This document shows positions 1 through 6,919 of a DNA stretch of 8,699 nucleotides, one piece after another (the stretch's first letter is position 1; each line of letters opens with the position of its first letter). The stretch comes from Paludibacteraceae bacterium (GTDB lineage Bacteria; Bacteroidota; Bacteroidia; Bacteroidales; Paludibacteraceae). Below the pieces are notes generated by a model that worked only from the letters and a program-made list of their open reading frames with translations, was not told where the DNA came from and ran no database searches. The stretch covers positions 1 to 8,699 of the forward strand of contig CANIXM010000052.1 in NCBI GenBank assembly GCA_947471245.1, read 5' to 3'. Made by a program: the position numbers and the translations under genes.

Positions 1-2
1 GT

Positions 3-767
3 CTATTTGTGTTTTGCCATCAGCTCTTTGGCTAAGTCAATATAATTGCTTGAACCTTTTGATTCTGGGTCGTAAAGCAAAACTGGTTTGCCGTAGCTAG
101 GAGCTTCACTTAGACGTACATTGCGAGTGATTACCGATTCAAACACCATTCCTTCAAAGTGTTTTTTCACTTCAGCAAAGACTTGATTGGCCAATCTTAA
201 GCGATTATCATACATGGTCAATAAGAATCCCTCTATTTCGAGTGTGGTGTTAAGTTTGTTTTTGATTATCTTTATGGTGTTCAGCAGTTTGCTGATGCCT
301 TCCAATGCAAAATATTCGCATTGCACAGGGATGATTACAGAGTCAGATGCAGTGAGTGCATTTACAGTAATCAGTCCCAATGAAGGAGAACAGTCTATCA
401 GAATGTAGTCATACATTTCTTTGAGGGGTTTCAAGAAATTTTCCATCACTCGTTCACGGTTGTCCATGTTGAGCATTTCGATTTCTGCACCTACCAAATC
501 GATGTGTGAGGGTAGTACTTCCAGGTTATCAACTTCTGTAGGATGTATAGCACGAGTCGATGGTACACCATCTATCAGACATTCATAGATAGTGAATTCG
601 ATGGAGCGAATGTCTATGCCCAATCCAGATGAAGCATTGGCCTGTGGGTCTGCATCCACCAATAGTATTTTTTTACCCAGCGATGCTAATGATGCAGCCA
701 AATTGATAGCAGTCGTGGTTTTTCCTACTCCACCTTTCTGGTTGGCTAATGAAATAATTTTTCCCAT
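3..767 (-). CDS. parA: ParA/Soj chromosome-partitioning ATPase
   Basis: A cytoplasmic Walker-type ATPase that binds DNA nonspecifically when ATP-bound and works with ParB-parS in segregating replication origins. The 254-residue length is usual for chromosomal ParA/Soj without an N-terminal HTH. Seen in the sequence: deviant Walker A KGGVGKTT at residues 11-18 with the signature lysine K11, Walker A' motif LLVDADPQAN at about 35-44, and Walker B ILIDCSP with D125. The start GKIISLANQKGG is the normal family N-terminus, so the ATG at 767 is well supported. No Shine-Dalgarno site is visible, as is common in Bacteroidota. The stop lies at the window edge; parB commonly follows in the same direction in this phylum, but that lies outside the window. 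Plasmid or other ParA paralogues are less likely given the close Soj-like motifs, but cannot be excluded without parB. Confidence 0.95.
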   Translation of the reverse strand: MGKIISLANQKGGVGKTTTAINLAASLASLGKKILLVDADPQANASSGLGIDIRSIEFTIYECLIDGVPSTRAIHPTEVDNLEVLPSHIDLVGAEIEMLNMDNRERVMENFLKPLKEMYDYILIDCSPSLGLITVNALTASDSVIIPVQCEYFALEGISKLLNTIKIIKNKLNTTLEIEGFLLTMYDNRLRLANQVFAEVKKHFEGMVFESVITRNVRLSEAPSYGKPVLLYDPESKGSSNYIDLAKELMAKHK

Positions 768-845
768 ATTGAATGTACTTATTTGCTAATCAATTGTTTA
801 ACTATTTTGTAAAAAATCACTATAACGTTAATAATCACATGCTGT

Positions 846-861
846 CAAAAGCTGACTTTTG
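846..861. other. Small palindrome in the parA leader
   Basis: CAAAAG (846-851) and CTTTTG (856-861) form a 6-bp inverted repeat with a CTGA loop. It lies in the predicted untranslated leader of parA, about 80 nt before the start codon. It could be an operator or leader hairpin, but it is short and may be chance. Confidence 0.25.
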
Positions 862-956
862 GAATTAAATTTGAGAAATCAAATACCAAATTATATAACC
901 GTTTGAGTGTTCTCCTATCGGACTTTTGTGTGTCAAATAGAAATTAAGACCTCATG

Positions 957-987
957 CAAAGATAAGAAAATTAATTGAGCCATTCAA
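957..987 (-). promoter_or_regulatory. Bacteroidota-type promoter for parA
   Basis: Read on the minus strand, a -33 element TTG (985-987) is followed after 20 nt by TATCTTTG (957-964), a full match to the Bacteroidota -7 consensus TAnnTTTG with spacing inside the usual 19-21 nt. It points at parA and would give a transcript start near 950 and a leader of about 180 nt. It is called by consensus only; the AT-rich region makes chance matches possible. Confidence 0.55.
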
Positions 988-1113
988 TAAAGCATTGATT
1001 GTTGAAAAATAAATAAGGTTTTTTTAATCTATTGTTAAAAAACAATTATGGTTCTATAACGAATTAGGTGGGTAAAACCAAAGGAAGAAATGAAACCACA
1101 AAAGGCACAAAAT

Positions 1114-1148
1114 AAAAATGAAAAATGAAAAATGAAAAGTGAAAAGTG
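1114..1148. repeat. 7-bp tandem repeat, five units
   Basis: Five adjacent 7-bp units: AAAAATG three times (1114-1134), then AAAAGTG twice (1135-1148). The period is exact with a single A-to-G change between the two unit types. Because 7 is not a multiple of 3, successive ATG/GTG triplets fall in all three reading frames. It lies in the gap between parA and the GH18-CE4-GT2 gene. Confidence 0.85.
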
Positions 1149-1189
1149 AAGAGACGTCGGATTCGGCGACTGAAAAAATATTTTTTGAA

Positions 1190-1213
1190 CACGAAGACAC
1201 AAAGGCACAAAGT
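1190..1213. repeat. 8-bp tandem repeat, three units
   Basis: Three adjacent units CACGAAGA, CACAAAGG and CACAAAGT. A related string, CACAAAAGGCACAAAA, lies at 1097-1112 on the other side of the 7-bp repeat. It leads directly into the mini-hairpin array. Confidence 0.7.
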
Positions 1214-1366
1214 CGCTAACACCGTAGGCAAAATATCACAAAGTTATTATCGCCGAAGGCAAATATCGCGTAGCAAATATCGCCGCAGGCAAAATATCAC
1301 AAAGTTATTATCGCGAAGCTACTATCGCCGTAGGCAAATATCGCGAAGCTACTATCGCCGCAGGCA
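1213..1366. repeat. Array of eight GNA-loop mini-hairpin motifs
   Basis: Eight short inverted repeats with a GNA centre occur in 144 bp, all in the same orientation: CCGTAGG (1222-1228), GCCGAAGGC (1252-1260), GCGTAGC (1268-1274), GCCGCAGGC (1282-1290), GCGAAGC (1313-1319), GCCGTAGGC (1327-1335), GCGAAGC (1343-1349) and GCCGCAGGC (1357-1365). Most are preceded by TATC and followed by AAA or TAC. Larger duplications underlie part of it: a 27-bp exact repeat at 1227-1253 and 1288-1314, and a 22-bp exact repeat at 1309-1330 and 1339-1360. The middle base of the loop varies (A, T, C) while the flanking pairs hold. From nucleic-acid biophysics, d(GCGAAGC) is known as an unusually stable DNA mini-hairpin. 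No function can be assigned from this window. Confidence 0.75.
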
Positions 1367-1463
1367 TTAATATTTTATGATGTTGAGTGTATTGTAAGTC
1401 TATGATATTCAGTGATTAAAATAAATTAATGTACGAATGACTGTGATATTTGTCAAAATGACT

Positions 1464-1471
1464 TATTTTTG
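1464..1471 (+). promoter_or_regulatory. Bacteroidota -7 box upstream of the GH18-CE4-GT2 gene
   Basis: TATTTTTG matches TAnnTTTG exactly and lies 71 bp before the start codon of the large gene. A convincing TTG at the -33 distance is not seen; the spacing falls in GACTGTG. The predicted transcript would start near 1478 with a leader of about 65 nt, which contains a small upstream open frame (1496-1627). Confidence 0.4.
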
Positions 1472-1495
1472 CAGTTAGTTCAGCGTTCTCACACC

Positions 1496-1627
1496 ATGGA
1501 CGATGATGAATTAACATCAATATTTAGAACAAGCTTATCATTATGCAAAAACAGATATTTCAGACCAATACTCCTACTCGATGGAAAAGTTTTGTTTGGT
1601 TTGTACGTATTTTGGTTGTGTTTTTAG
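1496..1627 (+). other. Possible 43-codon upstream open frame overlapping the large gene
   Basis: An ATG at 1496, about 18 nt after the predicted transcript start, opens a 43-codon frame beginning MDDDELTSIFRTSL and ending at TAG 1625-1627. It runs out of frame into the first 28 codons of the large gene. Translation of it could compete with initiation at 1543. The peptide has no recognised family, and the frame may be chance. Confidence 0.2.
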
Positions 1628-4600
1628 TTGTGATTTCTACATCGGTAGTCATATCGCTTCTCAATAAAAGGAATTACGACCTAAGCGTGTTAACCTACAA
1701 AACTAAAAAATTGCCAGACATCAATTCCGACAGGTCTAAACTGTTTATTTCCAAGGCAGAGCAACTTGCATTTGCCAAACAACTAGCACTTTACAGGAAG
1801 GAGCACGGGAAAAATGTAAAACTCCATAAGAAGAGGAAATACCCTGATATGCACAGTGATGTTGCCAAAAAGTTCTTGCCTGTCAGGGCTGGATTTTATG
1901 TAAATTGGGATGTGAATTCCATTATTTCATTGGAAAAGAACATCGACCATCTGAATATGGTCATGCCTGAATGGCTGTTTCAAAAGGACACCAAAGGGAA
2001 TATGGAAAGCTGGATTGAGAAATCAACCATCGAACTTATCAATTACAGCGATGTGGCTATCATCCCAATGCTGAGCAATTTCTACAACAAACGATGGAAT
2101 GGCGACAGTACCTATTTGTTGTTAAAAGACCCTAAATCAAGAAGGAATCTAATTCTTAATATCAAGAAAACCCTTGTCAAAAACAAATTTCAAGGCATTA
2201 ATATCGATTTCGAGAGCTTACCCAAGAAAATAAACCCTTATCTCATCCAGTTTTCCAAAGAACTGCAAGCCAATCTGCAGCCAGCAGGACTGCTGACCAC
2301 CATTGATATTGACCCCGAGGTGACCACCATTTCCTACAAAGAATTAGCACCTTATTATGACTTTATATTCGTAATGGCCTACAATGAGCATTATCCTGAC
2401 GGCGAACCTGGAAGTATTGCCTCATTAGGATTTGTAGAAAATGCATTGGATGACGCCATGAAAGAAGTGCCGTCCGAAAAAATTGTCCTATGTGTTGCGG
2501 CCTATGGCTTTGATTGGCAAAATGGAAAGTCTGGTGCTAAAATGTCCTACCAAGGTCTTATCTCTTTGGCAAAAGAATACGAAGAAGATGTCTTTTTCAA
2601 CATGAGTCAGTCGGACTTGACCATGAAATACAACGATGATGAAGGTAATGAACATGAAGTTCATTGCAACGATGCATGCGGTATCTTTAATACCATCCGC
2701 ACAGCTCAAGATTATAATGCAGGGGGTATCGCTCTCTGGTATTTGGGTTCGGAGGATGATAGGATATGGTCGTTTTTTTCAAAGAATTTGAATGTCAATT
2801 ATTTGAATCAACATCCGTATAATTTCAAAAAAATTGAAAAGATTCAACCTATTTCTTCTGTGATTTACAATAGCAAAGGTGAAATTTTAGAGATGCTCTG
2901 CGAACCCACCAAAGGTAATACCAAGCTAGAGTATGATACCAAAGACCACTTGATTACGGACGAAAAATACACCACGCTACCAAGTTCATACCTCCTGAAA
3001 AGATTTGGAGCTACAAATGCTAAAAAGCTAGCAATAACCTTCGACGACGGACCTGATGCGCAATTCACGTCCGAAGTGTTGGATGTGTTAAAGGAGAAAA
3101 AGGTACATGCCACTTTTTTTGTTACTGGCACTAGTATTGAGAATAATATCCCATTACTGAAGCGTATTTACAACGAAGGTCATGAACTAGGAAATCATAC
3201 CTTTACACACCCCAACTTGGAGGTAGTCTCTGAAAATAGAGAGCGGATAGAGTTACGATCCACCCGTTTGCTCATCGAAAGCGTTATAGGGCATTCTACC
3301 CTGCTTTTTAGAGCACCATACATCACCGACTCCGAACCCAAGAAAATTTCACAAATCAAATCCTTGTCCGTAGCACACAACGAAGGGTTTATTTCAGTCA
3401 CCACCTACATCGATCCCTATGACTGGGAAAAAGGCGTGTCAGCCGATAGTATCGTGGCTAGAACCATTTCACGTCAGCACTTAGGTAACATCATCCTGCT
3501 GCACGATGCTGGTGGCGACCGTTCGCAGACAGTCAAAGCATTGCCACAAATTATTGATCACTTTAAAAATGAAGGCTTTGAGTTCGTAACCGTGTCATCG
3601 TTGATGAATAAAACGCGCGACCAAGTGATGCCCGAAGTTCATAAGGATTTGAAGTTTTCGGTGTTTTTGGATTCAATGTTTTTTACCCTCACTTTCTTGT
3701 GGGAGCATTTTCTTCATGGGTTCTTTATTGTAGCCATATTGCTAATTATCATTAGACTACTTTTAATTGCTGTACTGGCTATTTTTCAACGCATCAAAGA
3801 AAAGAAAAACACATCACATGCGCCGAGTGACTATTTCCCAAAAGTAAGCATCATCGTGCCAGGTTACAATGAAGAAGTGAATGCTGCAAGAACGGTAGAA
3901 AATTTACTCCAATCGGATTATCCAAATTTTGAAGTGGTGTTTGTGGATGATGGTTCGAAGGATAGTACCTATAAAATAGTAAGCGAAAAATTTGCAAACC
4001 ACCCAAAAGTAAAGGTGCTCACCAAAGAAAATGGTGGGAAAGCCACTGCGCTCAATCTAGGCATACAGCATGCTAGCGGTGAAATAATGGTGTGTATAGA
4101 TGCCGATACGATATTGAAAACCGATGCAGTATCAAAACTTATTCAGCCTTTCTCAGACCCTAAAATTGGTGCAGTAGCAGGCAATGTGAAAGTGGGCAAT
4201 ACGCTCAACGCACTTACTCATTGGCAGTCTATTGAATACATCACTAGTCAGAATTTTGATCGCAGAGCATTTGATACCATCAATGCCATCCTAGTGGTGC
4301 CAGGTGCCATTGGGGCTTTCCGAAAAGATGTGATAGAAGAAATCAATGGTTTTAAATCTGACACATTGGCCGAAGACTGTGATTTGACGCTGCGCATCCT
4401 TCGAGCGGGCTATAGCATCAAAACCAGCAATCAAGCCATCGCACTTACCGAAGCACCTGAGACTTTGAATATGTTTTTGAAACAACGATTGCGTTGGACT
4501 TTTGGCATGATGCAAAGTTTCTGGAAGCACAGGGATTTACTCTTTAGTCTCAAAAATGTAAATATAGGGTGGGCTGTGTTGCCTAATCTGTTGCTGTTTA

Positions 4601-4908
4601 ACTTCTTGATTCCGTTGTTTTCACCTTTAGTGGATGTCATGTTTTTGATTGGGATATTTACTTACAATGCACAACAATACATCTTGTTTTATTTGTTGTA
4701 TTTTATTATCGATTGTGTGATTTCGATGATGGCATATAAGTTTGACAACCAGAAATTTACGTTGAAGGTAGCGGTGTACTTATTTATACAACGCTTTGTG
4801 TATCGTCAATTACTGTTTGTAGTGCTTTATCGTGCATACCGACGTGCCATCAAAGGGGAATTGATAAGCTGGGGAGTGCTTAAGCGAACTGGTAATGTGA
4901 AGGGATAG
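1543..4908 (+). CDS. GH18-CE4-GT2 trifunctional polysaccharide synthase/deacetylase/glycosidase
   Basis: A 1121-residue inner-membrane protein with three carbohydrate-active domains. A TM segment at about 18-40 is followed by a GH18-like domain (about 110-410). Its motif GINIDFE keeps D222 and the acid E224, and MAYN is at 278-281 and W399 in GGIALW. It resembles the YaaH/SleL branch. A CE4/NodB deacetylase follows (about 495-700) with all motifs: TFDDGP (D501, D502), HTFTH (H552, H556), R590, D624 with W628, and LLHD with H654. After a TM at about 727-748 comes a GT2 domain (about 767-1000): PGYNE, VDDGS (D802, D803), DAD (853-855), ED (944-945) and QRLRW (981-985), then C-terminal membrane helices. 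This topology puts GT2 in the cytoplasm and GH18-CE4 outside. By family analogy with PgaC plus PgaB it would make, deacetylate and cut a beta-linked N-acetylhexosamine polymer; the substrate is inferred. It has no Shine-Dalgarno site. Confidence 0.93.
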   Translation: MQKQIFQTNTPTRWKSFVWFVRILVVFLVVISTSVVISLLNKRNYDLSVLTYKTKKLPDINSDRSKLFISKAEQLAFAKQLALYRKEHGKNVKLHKKRKYPDMHSDVAKKFLPVRAGFYVNWDVNSIISLEKNIDHLNMVMPEWLFQKDTKGNMESWIEKSTIELINYSDVAIIPMLSNFYNKRWNGDSTYLLLKDPKSRRNLILNIKKTLVKNKFQGINIDFESLPKKINPYLIQFSKELQANLQPAGLLTTIDIDPEVTTISYKELAPYYDFIFVMAYNEHYPDGEPGSIASLGFVENALDDAMKEVPSEKIVLCVAAYGFDWQNGKSGAKMSYQGLISLAKEYEEDVFFNMSQSDLTMKYNDDEGNEHEVHCNDACGIFNTIRTAQDYNAGGIALWYLGSEDDRIWSFFSKNLNVNYLNQHPYNFKKIEKIQPISSVIYNSKGEILEMLCEPTKGNTKLEYDTKDHLITDEKYTTLPSSYLLKRFGATNAKKLAITFDDGPDAQFTSEVLDVLKEKKVHATFFVTGTSIENNIPLLKRIYNEGHELGNHTFTHPNLEVVSENRERIELRSTRLLIESVIGHSTLLFRAPYITDSEPKKISQIKSLSVAHNEGFISVTTYIDPYDWEKGVSADSIVARTISRQHLGNIILLHDAGGDRSQTVKALPQIIDHFKNEGFEFVTVSSLMNKTRDQVMPEVHKDLKFSVFLDSMFFTLTFLWEHFLHGFFIVAILLIIIRLLLIAVLAIFQRIKEKKNTSHAPSDYFPKVSIIVPGYNEEVNAARTVENLLQSDYPNFEVVFVDDGSKDSTYKIVSEKFANHPKVKVLTKENGGKATALNLGIQHASGEIMVCIDADTILKTDAVSKLIQPFSDPKIGAVAGNVKVGNTLNALTHWQSIEYITSQNFDRRAFDTINAILVVPGAIGAFRKDVIEEINGFKSDTLAEDCDLTLRILRAGYSIKTSNQAIALTEAPETLNMFLKQRLRWTFGMMQSFWKHRDLLFSLKNVNIGWAVLPNLLLFNFLIPLFSPLVDVMFLIGIFTYNAQQYILFYLLYFIIDCVISMMAYKFDNQKFTLKVAVYLFIQRFVYRQLLFVVLYRAYRRAIKGELISWGVLKRTGNVKG

Positions 4909-4911
4909 TTA

Positions 4912-5007
4912 ACAAGTAGACAAGTAGACAGGTAGACAAGTAGACGAGTTGACAGGTAAACCAATTAACCAGTATACCAATTAACCAATAAACCAGTTAA
5001 CCAAATA
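4912..5007. repeat. 8-bp tandem repeat, twelve units, filling an intergenic gap
   Basis: Exactly twelve 8-bp units run without an indel from 3 bp after the upstream stop codon to 2 bp before the gldG ATG. Units 1-5 are of the ACAAGTAG type (with ACAGGTAG and ACGAGTTG variants), unit 6 ACAGGTAA is intermediate, and units 7-12 are of the ACCAATTA/ACCAGTTA type. Most units contain TAG or TAA, so stops recur in all frames. No -7 box is seen in this gap. The repeat supplies the whole ribosome-binding region of gldG, and a change in unit number would alter that leader. Confidence 0.9.
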
Positions 5008-5009
5008 GT

Positions 5010-6716
5010 ATGAACGTTTTTTCAAAATTCAATCCACACCTCCAGCGAATCTCTTTGATAGGGGTGAGTATTGGATTATTAATTTTTATTTCTAACTTTT
5101 TGTATTTTCGCTTGGATTTGACTTCTGATAAACGATTTACCATCTCAGAGCCGACCAAAAAACTGATAGAAAACATAGATGAGCCAATCAAGGTGACCAT
5201 CTATCTCGAAGGCGACCTCAATCCTGGTTTTCTTAGACTCAAGAAAGCTACTGCCGATTTGTTTGAAGAGCTTTCTGCTCATGGCAAAAGCAAGTTTGTG
5301 ATAGAATATGAAAATCCATCCTCTGCCAATAGCGAAAAAGAACGCAATGAAAAATACACCCAATTGGCAGCGAAAGGACTCATCCCAACAGCCGTGTACG
5401 AACGCGACAAAGAAGGTAAAGCCATTCAGAAAGTAATATTCCCATGGATAGAAATTATTCAAAACGGGAAGAGAATTCCTATCTGCCTGCTGAAAAATAT
5501 CAGAGGCAACTCAGGAGAGGAGAATCTTAATGTGTCTGTCGAAAACCTTGAGTTTGAAATTACGGATGGCATCAGAAGGATGCTGAGAAAAGTCACTCCC
5601 AAAATTGCTTTTATAGAAGGCCATGGCGAACTCAACGAAGCCGAAACCTATGATGTCAGCAAGTCACTCAGCAAATACTTCCAAATTGACAGAGGTGTAA
5701 TTGCATCAGATGCAGCTATCCTCAATCCCTACCAATGCATCATCATTGCCAAGCCTACATCACCCTATTCGGAAACGGATAAATACATCATTGACCAATA
5801 CATTATGAATGGGGGTAGAGTGTTATGGCTGTTGGATGGTGTGAGAATCGCAAAAGAAAATCTGTCCAAAAATGGACTCTCACCTGCTATGGAGCTAGAC
5901 GTCAATCTTTCTGACCAACTCTTCAAATACGGCATACGCATCAATCCAGTGATTATCCAAGACATACAATCGACCTCTATCCCCATTAATATTGCACCTG
6001 CAGGAGAGAAACCACAATTCGAGCCAAGTCCATGGTTTTACTCGCCCCTGCTATTGGCGTCCAACATTCATCCGGTGACCAAAAATATCACCGAAGTCAA
6101 AGCCGATTTCTGCTCGGGAATAGACCAGGTGGGCGACAATAAAGATATTAAATACTCATTGCTGTTGGCCTCGTCAGACAATTCACATATACTGGGTACA
6201 CCCACCACCATTGATTTAGCCAAAATGCCCAATTCCAAAGATCATGCCTATTTCAATGCCAGCTATTGCCCTGTAGCAGTAGGTGTAGAAGGCAATTTTG
6301 AGTCAGATTTTGCCAACCGTATTCCCCCCAAAGGAATTACGAATACACTTCCGTTTAAAAGTAAAAGTGTGCTCACGCGTCAGATTTTTGTGGCCGATGG
6401 CGATATTATTCGCAATGAAACCACAGGCGTAGCCAGCGATAGCACCACCATCCCGCTAGGATACGACAGATACATGCGTCAGCAGTTTGGGAATAGAGAC
6501 TTTGTGCAAAATGCCGTGCAATACCTCACCGACAATGAAGGCTGGATGCAACTTCGATTCCGAACCGTCAAACTCCGCCTGCTCAACAAACGCATTACAT
6601 CCGACGAGAAATTAATATGGCAATTGGGAAATGTCCTACTTCCTGTTCTGCTATTGGGCTTATTCGGTGTGGCTTTTCAAATCATAAGAAGAAAACGATA
6701 CACAAAACTCTCTTAA
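5010..6716 (+). CDS. gldG: GldG-type gliding-motility ABC transporter component
   Basis: A 568-residue membrane-anchored protein of the GldG family, which in Flavobacterium forms an ABC-type complex with GldF (permease) and GldA (ATPase) and is linked to gliding. Seen: an N-terminal TM at about 14-33 followed by the family hallmark RLDLTSDKRFT (34-44), then EPIKVTIYLEGDL; a central extracytoplasmic part with KIAFIEGHGEL (198-208) and GGRVLWLLD (268-276), typical of the ABC-auxiliary/DUF4350-like fold; and a C-terminal TM at 537-558 ending in a basic RRKRYTKLS tail. Length is normal. No gldF or gldA lies next to it. It follows the polysaccharide synthase gene by 101 bp on the same strand without a visible promoter, so co-transcription is likely. 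GldG homologues also occur in non-gliding Bacteroidota, so motility itself is not implied. Confidence 0.9.
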   Translation: MNVFSKFNPHLQRISLIGVSIGLLIFISNFLYFRLDLTSDKRFTISEPTKKLIENIDEPIKVTIYLEGDLNPGFLRLKKATADLFEELSAHGKSKFVIEYENPSSANSEKERNEKYTQLAAKGLIPTAVYERDKEGKAIQKVIFPWIEIIQNGKRIPICLLKNIRGNSGEENLNVSVENLEFEITDGIRRMLRKVTPKIAFIEGHGELNEAETYDVSKSLSKYFQIDRGVIASDAAILNPYQCIIIAKPTSPYSETDKYIIDQYIMNGGRVLWLLDGVRIAKENLSKNGLSPAMELDVNLSDQLFKYGIRINPVIIQDIQSTSIPINIAPAGEKPQFEPSPWFYSPLLLASNIHPVTKNITEVKADFCSGIDQVGDNKDIKYSLLLASSDNSHILGTPTTIDLAKMPNSKDHAYFNASYCPVAVGVEGNFESDFANRIPPKGITNTLPFKSKSVLTRQIFVADGDIIRNETTGVASDSTTIPLGYDRYMRQQFGNRDFVQNAVQYLTDNEGWMQLRFRTVKLRLLNKRITSDEKLIWQLGNVLLPVLLLGLFGVAFQIIRRKRYTKLS

Positions 6717-6750
6717 CCCCGTTCCCACTTAGCGTATAATGTTTTTAGAT

Positions 6751-6819
6751 GATCGGCGAAGCGTCTCGTGGCTGTTGTGTAACAGCCACGAGACGCTATG
6801 CCAAACAACCCGCGCGAAA
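6751..6819. repeat. Hairpin element A (17-bp perfect stem)
   Basis: Perfect inverted repeat of 17 bp, AGCGTCTCGTGGCTGTT (6760-6776) and its complement (6781-6797), with a GTGT loop. Outer arms GATCGGCGA (6751-6759) and ATGCCAAAC (6798-6806) pair partly after a 2-nt mismatch. It is followed by AACCCGCGCGAAA, so CCAAACAACCCGCGCGAAA (6801-6819) recurs at element B with one mismatch. It starts 34 bp after the gldG stop and could slow or end transcription, but there is no T-run on either strand. Confidence 0.9.
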
Positions 6820-6843
6820 TATACTATATGAGGCCAGCTTCTA

Positions 6844-6886
6844 GCACGACGAAGTTTGGAAACTTCGCCGAACAACCCGCGCGAAA
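6844..6886. repeat. Hairpin element B, sharing arms with A and C
   Basis: GCACGACGAA (6844-6853) and TTCGCCGAAC (6864-6873) are outer arms; the core is GTTT-GG-AAAC (6854-6863). The 19-bp string CCGAACAACCCGCGCGAAA (6868-6886) repeats that of element A 67 bp away with one mismatch. Read on the minus strand the element is GTTCGGCGAA, then GTTT-CC-AAAC, then TTCGTCG, the same plan as element C on the plus strand. It lies 33 bp past the stop of the lipoprotein gene. Confidence 0.8.
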
Positions 6887-6919
6887 ATACCCTACGCTCG
6901 ACAGAAGGGGGTTACATTA

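Noticed and set aside
768..1000. parS site near parA
   Set aside because: I see no 16-bp palindrome of the TGTTnCACGTGnAACA type in this stretch.
1213..1366. CRISPR array
   Set aside because: Motifs are 7-9 bp, spacing is irregular, the sequences between them are themselves repeated, and no cas gene is present.
1146..1370. 74-codon plus-strand frame encoding a very basic peptide with repeated YYRRRQISRS
   Set aside because: It is a read-through of the mini-hairpin array. The frame holds only because most repeat spacings are multiples of 15, and there is no promoter, ribosome site or known family. It would deserve a second look only if relatives keep the frame.
6760..6797. Rho-independent terminator of gldG
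   Set aside because: The stem is strong, but neither strand has a T-run after it and related arms occur at elements not placed after genes in the same way.
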